A program made the position numbers and the translations under genes. Positions 47,876 to 63,120 of a DNA stretch of 64,000 nt are shown here, piece after piece. The stretch's first letter is position 1. Every line of letters starts with the position of its first letter. This stretch comes from Hyperoodon ampullatus (taxonomy: Eukaryota; Chordata; Mammalia; Artiodactyla; Ziphiidae), in contig CATKHW010000424.1 of NCBI GenBank assembly GCA_949752795.1, positions 124,001 through 188,000 of the forward strand. The letters run 5' to 3'. Under the pieces are notes generated by a model that was not told the origin of the DNA, searched no databases, and saw only the letters and a list, made by a program, of their open reading frames with translations.

Positions 47876-50800
47876 ACACGGTGATACATTGGTCGTGGAG
47901 GAATGTAATACAAGGCATGGATCATTGTGATGAGAAAGGCATCGAGCATTGTGATGACAAGCGTCATGGAGATTTGGGATGACAAGTGCATGGATTAATG
48001 TGATGAGATGTTTCATGGAGCATGGTGATGACAATGGAATGGAGCATTGTGATGTCAAGGGTCATGGAGCTTTGTGATGACAAATGTAATGGAGCATTTT
48101 GATGACAAGGGCGTGGTGTATTGTGATTAGTAGGGCAGGGAGCATTCTGATGACAGGTTCATGGAACAATTTGATGGAAAGGGTCAGGGAATATTTTGAT
48201 GACAGGGGTTATGGAACATTGTGATGTCAGTGGTCATGGAACATTGTGATGATAAGGGCATGTAGCATTTTGATGACAGGGGTCATGGAACATTGTGATC
48301 ACAGTGTTGAGGGAGTATTGTGATGACTGGTGATGGAACATTGTGATATAAGTAGTGAGAGAGCATTTAGATGAGAAGTGCATGGAGCATTGTGATGACA
48401 AGGTTTATGGAAAATTGTGATGACAAGGTTGTGGAGCATTGTGATGACAAGTGCATGGCACATTGTGATGACATGTGTCTTGGAGCATTGTGCTGACAAG
48501 CGCATGGAGCATTGTGATGACAAGGGTCATGGAGCATTGTGCTGACAATGGCATGGAGCATTGTGATGACAAGTGTTACAGAGCATTGTGACGACGAGGG
48601 AATTAACCATTGTGATGAAAAAGTTCATAAAGCATTGTGATGGCTGGAGTCACGGAGCATTATGATGTGAGGGGTCATGGGGCATTATGATTACAAGGGC
48701 ATGGAGCATTGTGATGACAGGGGCTTGGAGCATTGGTCTGACAATTTTCATGAATTATTGCTATGAGAGTGGACAGGGCACATTGTGATGACAAGGACAT
48801 GGAACATAGTTATGACAAGGTCATATCGTATTGTGAAGACAGGTGTCAGGGATCACTGTGATGACATATGTCATGGTGCATTGTGATGACAATGGCATGG
48901 AGCATTGTGATGCCAAGTGTCATGGAGGATTGTGATGACAAAGGTAATGGAGAATTGTGATGACAATTTCTTTTAGAATTGTGAAGAAAAGGGTCATGGA
49001 GCATTGTGATGACAAGGACATGGAGCATTGTGATGACAAAGGCCATTGAGAATTTTGATGCAAACGTCGTGAAGCATTGTGATGACGTGCACACGGAGCT
49101 TGCTATGTCAGGGGACATGGAGCATTGCTATGAAAAGTGCATGGAGAACTGTGATGACAAGACCACGTAACATTGTGATGAGAAGTGTCATGGAGTATTG
49201 TGATGACAAGGACGAGGAGAATTGTGATGACAAGGGACATGGATCATTGTGATGAACAGGGCATGGAGCATAGTGATGGAAAGACCGTGGAGCAGTGTGA
49301 TGAGAAGGCCATGGATAATTGTGATGACGAGAGTCATGGAGCACTGTAATGACAAGGGGCATGGAGCATTGTGATGACAGGTGTCATGGAGCATTGTGAT
49401 GACAGGGGTCATGGAGCATTGTGATGACATGGGTCATGGAGCATTCTTATGACAAGCTTGTGGAGTTTTGTGATGACAATGGCCTGGAGCATAGTGATGA
49501 AAAGGGCATGGAGCATTGTGATGAAAAAGGCATGGAGCCTTTTCATGACAGGTTTCAAGGAGCATTCTGAAGACAAATGTCAGGGAGCATTGTGATGACA
49601 AGGGCATGGAGCATGGTGATGAGAAAGCCATGGAGACTTCTGATGATATGGGTCATGGAGCTTTGTGATGACAAGGGCATGGAGCATTGTGATTACAGGG
49701 GTCTTGGAGCATTGTGATGAAAAGTGCATGGATCATTGTGATGAAAAAGGCATGGAACCTTGTCATGACAGGGTTCAAGGAGCATACTGAGGACAAGTGT
49801 CAGGGAGCATTGAGCTGACAAGTGTATTGAGCATTGTGATGACAAAGGTCATGGAGCATTGTGATGAGAAGACCATGGATAATTGTGATGAGGAGCGTCA
49901 TGGGGAATTGTGATGACAAGTGTTATGGAACATTGTGATCACAATTGTTTGGAGCATTGAGATGACAGAGGTCATTTAGCGTTTTGATGAGAAGGCCATG
50001 GAGCATTCTGATGACATGCGTCATGGAGCTTCGTGATGACAAGTGCATGGAGCATTGCGATTACAGTGTTCTTGGAGAATTGTGATGACAAGGGTCATGG
50101 AGCCTTGTGATGATGAGGCCGTGGAACATTTTGATGGCAGGGGTCATGGAGCATTGTTATGACACGGTTAATGGAGCCTTTTGATGACAAGTGCATGGAG
50201 CATTGATGTGACAAGTTTTATGGATTATTGTGATGAGAGTGGGCATGGAGCATTGTGATGACAAGGGCACGGAACACGGTGATACATGGACCATGGAACA
50301 TTTTAATGACAAAGGCCTGCAGCATTGTGATGAGAATGGCATCGAGCTGTGTGATGACAAGCGTTATGGAGCTTTGTGATGACAAGGGCATGGAGCAATG
50401 TGATGAGAGGGTTCATGGAGCATTGTGATGACAATGGCATGGAGCATTGTGATGCCAAGGGTCATGGAGCACTGGGATGACAAGCGTCATGGAACATTCT
50501 GATTACAGGGGTCATGGAGAATTGGGATGACAAGCGCATGGATCATTGTGATGACAAGTGTCATGGAGCATTTTGATGACAAGTGTCCCAGATCATTGTG
50601 CTGTCATTGGTCAAGGAGCGCTCTGTTGACAGTGGTCATGGAGCATTGTGATGACAGCGTTAATGGAGCATTGTGATGGCAAGGGCATTGAGCATTGTGA
50701 TGAGAAGGCCATGGAGCATTATGATGACATGCATCATGGAGCTTTGTGATGACAAGGGCATGGAGCATTGTGATTACAGAGGTCATGGAACACTGTGATG

Positions 50801-53509
50801 AGAGGGGTGAGGGAGTATAGTGATGACTAGTGATGGAACATTGTGATATCAGTTGTGAGAGAGCATTTTGATGAGAAGTGCATGGTGCATTGTGATGACA
50901 AGGTTTATGGAGCACTGTGATGACAAGGTTGTGGAGCATTGTGATGACAAGCGCATGACACATTGTGATGACATGGGTCATGGAGCATTGTGCTGAGAAG
51001 CGCATGGCGCTTTGTTATGACAAGGGTCATGGAGCATTGTGATGAAAAGTTCATGGAGCATTGTGGTGACAAAGTTCACAGAGACTTCTGATGACCAGGG
51101 CATGAACCACTGTGATGTCAAAGGTCATGAAGCATTGTGATGACTGGAGTCACGGAGCATTGTGATGACAGGGTTCATGGTGCATTGTGATGACAACGGC
51201 AAGGAGCACTGTGATGATAGGGGCATGGAGAATTGGTCTGACAACTTTCATGGATTATTGTGATGAGTGTAGGTATGGTGCATTGTGAAGACAAGGGCAT
51301 GGAGCATTGTGATGACAAGGGCATGGAGTATTGTGAACACAGGTGTCAGGGAGCATGGTGTTGACATATGTCATGGTCCATTGTGATGACAATGGCATGG
51401 AGGATTGTGATGACAACAGCATGTAACATGGTGATGAGAAGTGTCATGGAGCACTGTGATGAGAAGGGACATGGAACATTGTGATATCCAGGGCATGGAG
51501 CATTGTGATGGCAAGACCGTGGAGCATTGTGATGGCAATACCATGGAGCATTTTGATGACGAGTGTCATCGAGCACTGTAATGACACGTGGCATGGAGAA
51601 TTGTGATGGCAGGTGTCATGGATCATTGTGAGGACAAGGGACATGGAGCATTCTGATGACAAGCTTCTGGAGTATTGTGCAGACAAAGGCAAGGATCATT
51701 GTGATGACAAGGTTCACAGAGCATTGTGACGAAAAGTTCCTGGAGCACTGTGCTGACAAAGGTCACTGAGCCTTGTGATGACGAGGGCATGGCCCATTGT
51801 GATGACAAAGGTCATGAAGCATTGTGATGACTGGTGTCACGGAGCATTGTGATGACAAGGGCATGGAGCATTGTGATAACAGTGGCATGGAACATTTGTC
51901 TGACAAGTTTCATGGATTATTTTGATGACAGTGGGCAAGGCAAATTGTGATGACAAGGGCATGGAGAATTGTGATGACAAAGTCAAGTGTATTGTGAAGA
52001 CAGTTGTCAGGGAGCGTTTTATTGACATATGTCATGGTCCATTGTGATGACAATGGCATGGAGCATTGTGATGCCAAGTGTCATGGAGGATTGTGATGAC
52101 AAATGTAATGGAGCATTGTGATGACAAGTGCTTGGAGCATTGTGATGACAAGGGTCATGGAGCATTTTGATGAGAAGAGCATGGAGCACTGTGATGAAAA
52201 GGGCCATTGATAATAATGATGACAAGGTCTTGAAGCGTTGTGATAAAAAACATATGGAGCTTGCTATGACAGGGTTCATGGTGCATTGCGATGACAATTG
52301 CATGGAGAATTGTGATGACAATTTCATGTAACATTGTGATGAAAAGTGTCATGGATCCTTGTGATGGCAATACCGTGGAGCACTGTGATGAGAAGACCAT
52401 GTATAATTTTGATGACGAGCGTCATGGAGCACTGTAATGACAAGGGGCAAGGAGCATTTTGATGACAGGTGTCATGGAGCATTGTGATAGCAGGGGTAAT
52501 GGAGCATTGTGATGACAGGTGTTAAGGAGCATTCTGATGACAAGCTTGTGTAGTATTGTGATGAAAATTGCATGGAGCATTGTGATGCAAAGGGCATGGA
52601 GCATTGTGATGAAAAAGGCATGGAGCCTTTTCATGACAGGGTTCAAGGAGCATTCTGACGACAAGTGTCAGGGAGCATTGTGATGACAAGTGTATTGAGC
52701 ATTGTGATGAAAAATGTCATGGAGCATTGTGATGACAAGGGCATGGAGTATGGTTATGACAGTCATCCTGGAGTGTTGTGAAGAAAAGTGTTATGGAACA
52801 ATGTGATCACCATGATTTGGAACGTAGTGATGACAGAGGTCATGGATCATTTTTATTTCAAGGAGCATGGAGAATTGTAATGATAGGGGTAATGGAGCAT
52901 TGTGATGAGAAGTTCATGGAGCATTGGGCTGAAAATGTTCTTGGAGTATTGTTATGAATGGGGTCATAGAGCATTGTGATGACAAGGGAATGGAGCATTG
53001 TGATGACAAGGTCCTGGAGCACTGTGATGAGAAAACAATGGAGCCTTGTGATGACAAGTCTCATGGAGCATTCTGATGAAAAGGGGCATGGATCATTATG
53101 ATGACAGTGTTCTTGGAGCATTGAGATGACAAGGTCATGGAGCATAGTGATGAGAAGGCCATGGAGCATTCTGAATACATGCATAATGGAGCTTTGTGAT
53201 GACAAGAGCAAGGGGCATTGAGATTAGAGTGGTCTTGGAGCATTGTGATGAAAAGGGCATGGATCATTGTGATGAAAAATGCATGGAGCCTTGTCATGAA
53301 AGGGTTCAAGGAGCATTCTGACGACAAGTGTCATGGAGCATTGTGATGACAAGTGTATTGAGCATTGGGATGACAAAGATCATGGAGCATTGTGATGAGA
53401 AGACCATGGATAATTGTGATGACCAGAGTCATTGGGCATTGTGATGAAAAGTGTTATGGAACATTGTGATCACAAGGGTTTGGAGCATTGTGATGACAGA
53501 GGTCATGGA

Positions 53510-55355
53510 GCATTTTAATTTCATTGTGATGACAATAGTATGAAGCATTTTGATGATGGGCATGGTGCATAGTTATGACAGGGTTCATGGAGCATTGAGA
53601 ATAAAAGGGACAAGGACCATTGTCATTACAGGAGTCTTGGAGCATTGTGATGACAAGGGTATGGAGCATCGTGAATGAGAAGGCCATGGAGCATTCTGAT
53701 TACATGTGTCATGGATCTTTGTGATGGCATTGGTATGGAGAATTGTGATTACAATGTCTTGGAGCATTGTGATGAAAAGTGTCATGGAGTCTTGTGATGA
53801 CAAGGTCGTGGAACCTTGTGTTGGCAAGTGTCATGGAGCAGTGTTATGACAGTGGTAATGGTGCGTTGTGATGACAAGGGCATGGAGAATTGGTCTGAAA
53901 AGTTTCATGGATTATTGTGATGACAAGGGCACGGAACACTTTGATACATGGGTCATGGTGGATTGTAATGACAAGGGCATTTAGCATTGTGATGAGAAGG
54001 GCATCAAGCATTGGGATCACAAGCGTCATGGAGCTTTGTGATGACAAGGGCATGGAACAATGTGATGAGAGGCTTCATGGAGCATTGTGATGACAATGGC
54101 ATGGAGCATTGTGATGCCAAGGGTCATGGAGCTTTGTGATGACAAAGCTCATGGAGCATTTTGATGACAAGGTCGAGGTGTTTTGTGATGAGAAGGGCAG
54201 GGAGCATTGTGATAACAGGGTCATAGAGCAATTTGATGAAAAAGGTCATGGAACATTTTGATGAGAGTGGTTATGGAAAATTGTGGTGTCAGCGGTCATG
54301 GAGCATTGTGATGAAAAGGGTATTGGAGTATTTTGATGACAGGTTTTATGGAACATTGTGATGTCATGGGTCATGCAGCATTTAATGATAAGTGCATGTA
54401 GCATTGTGATGATAGGGGTCATGGAACTTTGTGATGACAGGGGTGAGGGAGTATTGTGAAGACTAGTGATGGAACATTGTGATATCAGTGGTGAGAGAGC
54501 ATTTTGATGAGAAGAGCATGGAGCATTGTGATGACACGGTTTATGGAGCATTGTGGTGACAAGGATGTGGAGCATTGTGGTGACATGGGTCAAAAAGCAT
54601 TGTGCTGAAAAGCACATGGAGCATTGTTATGACAAGTGTCATGGATCATTGTGCTGACAAAGGCATGGTGCATTTTGATGGCAAGTGTCACAGAGCATTG
54701 TGATGAATATTTCAGGGAGCATTGTGGTGACAAAGGTCACAGAGCGTTGTGTGACATGGGCATAGACCATTGTGATGACAAAGTTCATGAAACATTTTGA
54801 TGACTGGAGTCACGGAGCATTGGGATTACAGTGGTCATGGTGTATTGTGATGACAGGGTTCATGGGGCATTGTGATGAGAAGGTCATGGAGAATTGGGCT
54901 GAAAATGTTCATCGAGTATTGTGATGACAGGTCTCATGTGGCATTTTGATGACAAGGGAAAGGAGCACTGTGATGAAAAGGGCAAGGAGCATGGTGATGA
55001 GAAGGCCATGGAGAATTCTGAAGTCATGTGTCATGAAGCTTTGTGATGACAAGGGCATGGAGCATTGTGATTACAGGGGTCTTGGAGCATTGTGAGGAAA
55101 ATAGCATGGATCATTGTGATTAAAAAGGCATGGAGCCTTGTCATGACAGGGTTCAAGGAGCATACTGACGACAAGTGTAAGGGAGCACTGTGATGACAAG
55201 TGTATTGAGCATTGTGATGACAAAGGTCCTGGAGTATTGTGAATAGAAGACCATGGATAATTGTGATGATGCGCGTCATGGGGCGTTGTGATGACAAGTG
55301 TTATGGAACATTGTGATCACAAGGGTTTGGATCATGTGATGACAGAGGTCATGGA
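53510..55355 (+). repeat. 1.85-1.9 kb higher-order repeat, copy 1
   Basis: Delimited by the AGCATTTTAATTTCATTGTG module at about 53510 and its next occurrence at about 55356 (1846 bases). Internal markers are GAGCATCGTGAATGAGAAGG (about 53665) and the GATATCAGTGGTGAGAGAGC module (54480). Confidence 0.8.
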
Positions 55356-57251
55356 GCATTTTTATTTCATTTTGATAACAATTGCATGAAGCATTATGAT
55401 GATGGGCACGGTGCATTGTGATGACACAGATCATGGAGCATTGAGATGAAAAGGGGCATGGAGCATTGTGATTACAGGGGTCTTGGAGCATTGTGATGAT
55501 GAGGGCATGGAGCATCGTAAATGAGAAGGACATGGAGCATTCTGATGACATGCGTCATGGAGCTTTGTGATGACAAGTGTATGGAGATTGTGATTACAGT
55601 GTCTTGGAACATTGTGATGACAAGTGTCATGGAGTCTTGTGATGACAAGGCCATGGAACATTGTGATGGCAGGGGTCATGGAGCATTGTTATGACAGGGG
55701 TAATGGAGCATTGTGATGACAAGGGCATGGAGCACTGGTCTGAAATATTTCATGGATTATTATGATGAGAGTGGGCATGGAGCATTGTGATGACAAGGGC
55801 ACAGAACACTTTGATACATGGGTCATGGAGGATGGTAATGACAAGGGCACAGAACACTTTGATACATGGGTCATGGAGGATTGTAATGACAAGGGCATGG
55901 AACATTGTGATGAGAAAGGCATCGAGCATTGGGATCACAAGCCTCATGGAGCTTTGTGATGACAAGGGCATGGAGCACTGTGATGAGAGGCTTCATGGAG
56001 CATTGTGATGCCAAGGGTCATGAAGTTTTGTGATGACAAAGGTCATGGAGCATTTTGATGACGAGGTCGTGGTGCGTTGTGATGAGAAGTGCAGCGAGCA
56101 TTGTGATAATAGGTTCATGGAGCAATTTGATGAAAAAGGTCATGGAATATTTTGATGAGAGTGGTTATGGAAATTTGTGATGACAGGGGTCATGGAGCTT
56201 TGAGATGAAATGGGTAATGTAGCATTTTGATGACAGGGTTTATGGAACATTGTGATGGCAGGGGTCATGGAGCATTTTGATGATAAGTGCATGTAGCATT
56301 GTGATGATAGGGGTCATGGAACATTGTGATGAGAGTGGTGAGGGAATATTGTGAAGACTAGTGATGGAATATTGTGATACCAGTGGTGAGAGGGCATTTT
56401 GATGAGAAGTGCATGGAACATTGTGATGACAAGGTTTATGGTGCATTGTGATGACTATGATGTGGAGCACTGTGATGACAAGCACATGGTACACTGTGAT
56501 GCCATGGGTCAAGGAGCATTTTGATGACAAGTGTCATGGATCATTGTGCTGACAAATGCATGGTGCATTGTGATGACAAGGGTCACAGAGCATTGTGATG
56601 AAATGTTCATGGAGCATTGGGGTGACAAATGACACAGAGCCTTGTGTGACAAGGGCATGGACCGTTCTGATGACAAAAGTCATGAAGCATTGTGATGACT
56701 GTGGTCACGGAGCATTGTGATGACAGGCGTCATGGAGCATTGTGATGACAGGATTCATGGGGCATTGTGATGAGAAGGTCATGGAGCATTGGGCTGAAAA
56801 TATTCAAGGAGTATTGTGATGACAGGGGTCATGGGGAAATTTGATGACAAGGGAAAGGAGCATTGTGATGAAAAGGGCATGGAGCATGGTGATGAGAAGG
56901 CCATGGAGCATTCTGAAGACATATGTCATGAAGCTTTGTGATGACAAGGGCATGGAGCATTGTGATTACAGGGGACTTGGAGCATTGTAAGGAAAAGGGC
57001 ATGGATCATTGAGATTAAAAAGGCATGGAGCCTTGTCATGACAGGTTTCAAGGAGCATACTGACGACAAGTGTCAGGGAGTATTGTGATGACAAGTGTTT
57101 TGAGCTTTGTGATGACAAAGTTCATGGAGTATTGTGAATAGAAGGCCATGGATGATTGTGATGATGAGCGTCATGGGGCGTTGTGATGACAAGTGTTATG
57201 GAACATTGTGATCACAAGGGTTTGGAGCATTGTGATGACAGAGGTCATGGA
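55356..57251 (+). repeat. 1.85-1.9 kb higher-order repeat, copy 2
   Basis: 1896 bases long. Markers repeat at the same relative places: GAGCATCGTAAATGAGAAGG (about 55511), GATACCAGTGGTGAGAGGGC (56376), GAAGCTTTGTGATGAC (55035 and 56930) and GTGAATAGAAG (about 55240 and 57132). The copy contains a young 48-base duplication. Confidence 0.82.
55793..55888 (+). repeat. 48-bp tandem duplication
   Basis: Two 48-base copies (55793-55840 and 55841-55888) contain ACAAGGGCACAGAACACTTT and GATACATGGGTCATGGAGGA. They differ at one base (GATGGTAATG against GATTGTAATG). The equivalent place in the neighbouring higher-order copies has one copy only. Confidence 0.93.
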
Positions 57252-58300
57252 GCATTTTGATTTCATTTTGATGACAATAGCATGAAGCATTATGATGATG
57301 GGCATGGTGAATTGTGATGACACGGTTCATGGAGCATTGAGATGAAAAGGGGCATGGAGCATTGTGATTACAGGGGTCTAGGAGAATTGTGATGACAAGG
57401 GCATGGAGCATCGTGAATGAGAAGGCCATGGAGCATTCTGATGACATGCGTCATGGAGCTTTGTGATGACAAGGACATGGAGCATTGTGATGACAAGGGT
57501 TATGGAGCCTTGTGATGACAATATCGTGGAACATTGTAAAGGCAGGTGTCATGGAGCATTGTTATAACGGGTAATGGAGCATTTTGATGACATGGGCATG
57601 GAGCATTGGTCTGAAAAGTTTCATGGCTTATTGTGATGAGAGGGGGCATGGAGCATTGTGATGACAAGGGCACGGAACACTGTGATACATGGGTCATAGC
57701 GGATTTTAATGAAAACGGCATGGAGCATTGTGTTAAGAAGAGAATCGAGCATTGTGATGAAAAGCATCATGGAGCCTGTGATGACAATTGCATGGAACAA
57801 TGTGATGAGAGTGTTCATGGAGCATTTTGATGACAATGGCATGGAGCACTGTGATGCCAAGGGTCATGGAGCTTTGTGATGACAAAGGTCATGGAGCATT
57901 TTGATGACAAGGGCGTGGTGCACTGTGATGAGAAGTGCAGAGAGCATTGTGATGAAATGGTCATGGAGCAATGTGATGAAAAGTGTCATGAGATATTTTG
58001 ATGAAAGGGGTTATGGAACATTGTGATGTCAGGGGTCAGGGAGCATTATGATGAAAAGGGTCATGGAGCATTTTGATGACAGGGGTCCTGGAACATTGTG
58101 ATGAAATGGTTGAGGGAGTATTGCGATGACTCTTGATGGAACATTATGATATCCGTGGTGGGACAGCATTTTGATGGGAAGTGCATGGAGCATTGTGATG
58201 ACAAGATTTATGGAGCACTGTGATGAAAAGGTAGTGGAGCATTGTGATGACACAGGTCATGGGGCATTGTGCGGACAAGCGCATGGAGCATTGTGATGAC
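57252..58300 (+). repeat. 1.85-1.9 kb higher-order repeat, partial copy 3
   Basis: This copy starts with the AGCATTTTGATTTCATTTTG module and keeps GAGCATCGTGAATGAGAAGG (about 57408). The module expected as GATATCAGTGG appears as GATATCCGTGGTGGGACAGC near 58148. Correspondence is lost by about 58300-58500. Confidence 0.72.
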
Positions 58301-59164
58301 AATGGTCAGGGAGCATTGTGCTGACAAAGGTATGGAGCATAGTGATGACATGGGTAACAGAGCATTGTGATGAAAATTTCATGGAGCATTTTGGTGACAA
58401 ATATCACAGAGCCTTTTGATGACGAGGGCATGGACCATTGTGTTGACAAAGGTCATGAAGCATTGTGATGACTGGAGTCACAGAGCATTGTGATGACAAG
58501 GTCCTGGAGCATTGTGATGAGAGGACAATGTAGACTTGTGATGACAATTCTCATGGAGCATTCTGATGAAAACTGGCATGGAGCATTGTGATTACAGGGG
58601 TCATGGAGCATTTGATGAAAATGGCATGGAGCATTGTGATGCCAAGGGTCATGGAGCTTTGTGATGACAAAGTTCATGGAGCATTTTGATGACAAGGTCG
58701 AGGTGCATTGTGATGAGAAGGGCAGGGAGCATTGTGATGACAGTGTCATGGCGCAATTTGATGAAAAGGATCATGGAACATTTTGATGACAGTGGTTATG
58801 GAACATTGTTATTACAGGGCTCATGGAGCATTGTGATGAAAAGGGTCATGGAGCATTTTGATGACAGGGGTTATGGAACATTGTGATGTCATGGTTCATG
58901 GAGCATTGTGATGATAAGATCATGTAGCATTGTCATGACAGGGATCATGGAACATTGTGATGACAGGGGGGAGAGAGCATTTTGATGAGAAGTGCATGGA
59001 GAATTGTGATGACAAAGTTTTTGGAGCACTGTAACGACAAGGATGTGGAGCATTGTGATTACAAGCACATGGCGCATTGTGATGACATGGGTTATGGAGC
59101 ATTGTGCTGTCAAGTGCATGGAGCATTGTGATGACAAGGATCACAGAGCATTGTGATGAAAATT

Positions 59165-60784
59165 TCACGGAGCATTGTGGTGAAAATGGTCACAGAGACT
59201 TGTGTGATGAGGACATTGACCATTGTGATGACAAATGTCATGAAGCCTTGTGATGACTGGAATCACAGAGCATTGAGATGACAGGCGTCTTGGAGCACTG
59301 TGATGACAAGGACATGGAGCATTGTGATGAGAAGGCCATGGAGCATTCTGATGACATGCATCATGGAGCTTTGTGATTAAGGTCATGGAGCATTGTGATT
59401 ACACGCGTCTTGGAGCATTGTGATGAAAATGGTATGGATCATTGTGATGAAAAAGGCATGGAGCCTTGTCATGACAGGGTTCAAGGAGCATACTGATGAA
59501 AAGTGTCAGGGAGCATTGTGATGACAAGTGCATTGAGCATTGTGATGACAAAGTTCATGGAACACTGTGATGAGAAGTCCATGGATAATTGTGATGATGA
59601 GTGACATGGTGCATTGTGATGACAATGGTTATGGAACATTGTGATCACAAGGGTTCTTAGCATTTTGATGACAGAGGTCATGGAGCATATTGATTTCATT
59701 GTTATGACAATAGCATGAAACATGATGACGATGGACATGGTGCATTGTGATGACAGGGTCATGGGGCAATTTGATGAAAAGTGTCATGGAATATTTTGAT
59801 GACAGTGGTTATGGAACATTGTGATTTCAGGGTTCTTGGAGCATTGTGATGAAAACGGTGATGGAGCATTTTGATGACAGAGGATATGGAACATTTTGAT
59901 GTCAGGGGTCATGGAGCATTGTGATGATAAGGGCATGTAGCATTGTGATGACAGAGGTCATGGAAAATTGTGATGACAGTGGTGAGGGAGTATTGTGATG
60001 ACTAGTGATGGAACATTGTGATATCAGTGCTGAGAGAGCATTTTGATGAGAAGTGCATGGAGCATTGTGATAACAAAGTTTATGGAGCATTGTGATGACA
60101 AGATTTATGGAGCATTGTGATGACAAGGCTGTGGAGAATTGTGATGACAAGTGCATGGCACATTTTGATGATATACATCATGGAGCATTGAGCTGAGAAC
60201 CGAAAGGAGCCTTGTGCTGAGAAAGGCATGGAACATTGTGATGACAACGATCTCAGAACATTGTGATGAAAAATTCATGGAGCATTGTGGTGACAATGGT
60301 CACAGAGCCTTGTGATGACGAGGGCATGGACCATTGTGATGAAAAAGGTCATGAAGCATTGTGATGACTGGAGTCACGGAGCATTGTAATGACAAGGGTA
60401 TGGAGCATTGTGATGACAGGGGCATGGTGCATTGTTCTGACAAGTTTCATGGTTTAATGTGATGACAGTGGGCATGGCACATTCTGATGACAAGGTCATG
60501 GAGCATTGTGATGAGAAGATCATGGAGTACTGTGAAGACAGTTGTCAGGGAGCATTGTGATGACATATGTCATGATCCATTTTGATGACAATGGCATGGA
60601 GCATTGTGATGCCAAGTGTCATGGAGGAATGTGATGACAAAGTTAATTGAGCATTGTGATGACAGGGGTTTGGAGAATTGTGAGAACAAGGGTCATGGAG
60701 CATTTTGATGACAAGGGCATGGAGGATGGTGATGACAAGGGCCATTGAGAATTCTGATGACAAGTTCGTGAAGCATCGTGATGA
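59165..60784 (+). repeat. Terminal duplication, right copy, part 1
   Basis: Counterpart of 1-1620. It retains GTGATTAAGG, TTACACGCGTCTTGG, GGGTTCTTAGC and the GATATCAGTGCTGAGAGAGC variant (GTGCTGAG is private to this pair, at 833 and 60020). It ends at GACAAGTTCGTGAAGCATCG, where the left copy jumps. Confidence 0.85.
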
Positions 60785-63120
60785 AAAGCACATAGAGCTT
60801 GCTATGACAGGGGTCTTTGAGCATTGCGATGACAAGAGCATGGAGAATTGTGATGACAAGAGCATGTAACATTGTGATGAGAAGTGTCATGGAGCATTGT
60901 GATGGAAAGACCGTGGAGCATTGTGATGAGAAGATCATGGATATTTGTGATGACGAGTGTCATGGAGCACTGTAATGACAAGGGGCATGGAGCATTGTGA
61001 TGACAGGTGTCATGGAGCATTGTGATGATAGGGATCATGGAGCATTGTGATGACTAGGGTCTTGGAGCATTCTGATGACAAGCTTGTGGAGTATTGTGAT
61101 GACAATGACATGGAGCATTGTGAGAAAAAGGGCATGGAGCATTGTGATGAAAAAGGCATAGAGCCTTTTCGTGACAGGGTTCAAGGAGCATTCTGAGGAA
61201 ATGTATCAGGGAGCATTGTGATGACAGGTGTATTGAGCATTGTGATGACAAAGTTCATGGAGAATTGTGATTACAAGGGCATGGAGTATTGTGATGGCAG
61301 GCATCATGGAGCGTTGTGATGACAAGTGTTATGGAACATGGTGATCACAAGTGTTTGGAGCATTGTGATGACAGAGGTCATGGATCATTTTGATTTGAAG
61401 AATCATGGAGCACTGTGATAACAAGGGCATGAAGCAATGTGATCCCAAGGTTCATGGAGGATTGTGATGACACTGGTAATGGAGAATTGTGAGGACAAGT
61501 GCATGGAGCATTGTGTTGACAAGGTCATTTAGCATTTTGCTGACAAAGGCATGGAGCACCGTGATGACAAGTGTCATGGAGCTCTGTGACGACAAGCGTC
61601 AAGGACCATTGTGATTACAGGGGTCATGGAGCATGGGGATGACAAGCTCATGGAATATTCTGATGACAAGTGGCATGGATCATTTTGATGACTGTGGTCA
61701 TGTAGCATTGTGATGACATGGGTCATGGAGCATTGTGATGAGAAGGTCATGGAGCATTGGGCTGAAAATATTCATGGAGTACTGTGATGAGAGGGGTCAT
61801 GGAGCATTGTGATGAGAAGGGAATGGAGCAATGCGATGAGAATGTCCTGGAGCATTGTGATGAGAGGGCCATGGCGCCTTGTGATGAATATTGTCATGGA
61901 GCATACTGATAAAAAGGTTCATGGAGCATTGTGATTACAGGGGTTTTGTAGCATTGTGAAGACCAGGACATGGAGCATTGTGATGAGAAGTCCATGGAGC
62001 ATTCTGATGACATGCGTCATGGAGCTTTGTGATGAAAAGGACATGGAGCATTGTGATACGAGGGGTCTTGGAGGATTGTGATGAAAAGGGCATGGATCAT
62101 TGTGATGAAAAATGCATGGAGCCTTGTCATGACAGGGTTCAAGGAGCATACTGACGACAAGTGTCAGGGACCATTGTGATGACAAGTGTATTGAGCATTG
62201 TGATGACAAAGGTCATGGAGCATTGTGATGAGAAGACCATGGATAATTGTAATGACCAGCGTCATGGGGCATTGTGATGACAAGTGTTATGGAACATTGT
62301 GATCACAAGGGTTTGGAGCATTGTGATGACAGAGGTCATGGAGCATTTTGATTTCATTGTAATGACAATAGCATGAAGCATTATGATGATGGGCATGGTG
62401 CATTGTGATGACAGGGTTCATGGAGCATTGTGATGAAAAGGGGAATGGAGCATTGTGATGAGAAGGCCATGGAGCATTCTGAAGACATGCATCATGGAGC
62501 TTTGTGATGACAAAGACAAGGAGCATTGTGATTAGAGGGGTCTTGGAGCATTGTGATGACAAGGGTCATGGAGGCTTGTGATGACAAGGCCCTGGAACCT
62601 TGTGATGGCATATGTCATGGAGCATTATAATGACAGGGGTAATTGAGCCTTGTGATGACAAGGGCATGGAGCATTGGTCTGAAAAGTTTCATGGATTATT
62701 TTGATGAGAGTGGGAAAGGAGCATTGTGATGACAAGGGCATGGAACACTATGATACTTAGGTCATGGAGGATTTTGATGATAAGGGCATGGAGCATTGTG
62801 ATGAGAAGGGCATCGAGCATTGTGATGACAAGCGTCATGGAGCTTTGTGATGACAAGGGCATGGAGCAATGTGATGAGAGGGTTCAAGGAGCATTTGATG
62901 ATAACGGCATGGAGCATTGTGAAGCCAATGGTCATGGAGCTTTGTGATGACAAATGTCATGGAGCATTTTGATGACAAGGCCGTGGTGCATTGTGATGAG
63001 AAGTGCAGGGAGCATTGTGATGACAGGGTCATGTAGCAATTTGATCAAAAGGGTCACGGAACATTTTGATGAGAGGGGTTATCGAAAATTTTGATGTTAG
63101 GTGTCATGGAGCATTGTGAT
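60785..63120 (+). repeat. 2.34-kb minisatellite segment absent from the left copy
   Basis: This segment lies between the two parts of the terminal duplication and has no counterpart at 1-2690. The junction in the left copy falls in GCATTGTGATGAAAAG, a string present at both ends of this segment. The left copy can therefore be explained by unequal exchange between misaligned units. The segment has its own GCTTGCTATGACAGGGG (about 60797) and TTGATTTCATTG (about 62350) modules. Confidence 0.78.
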
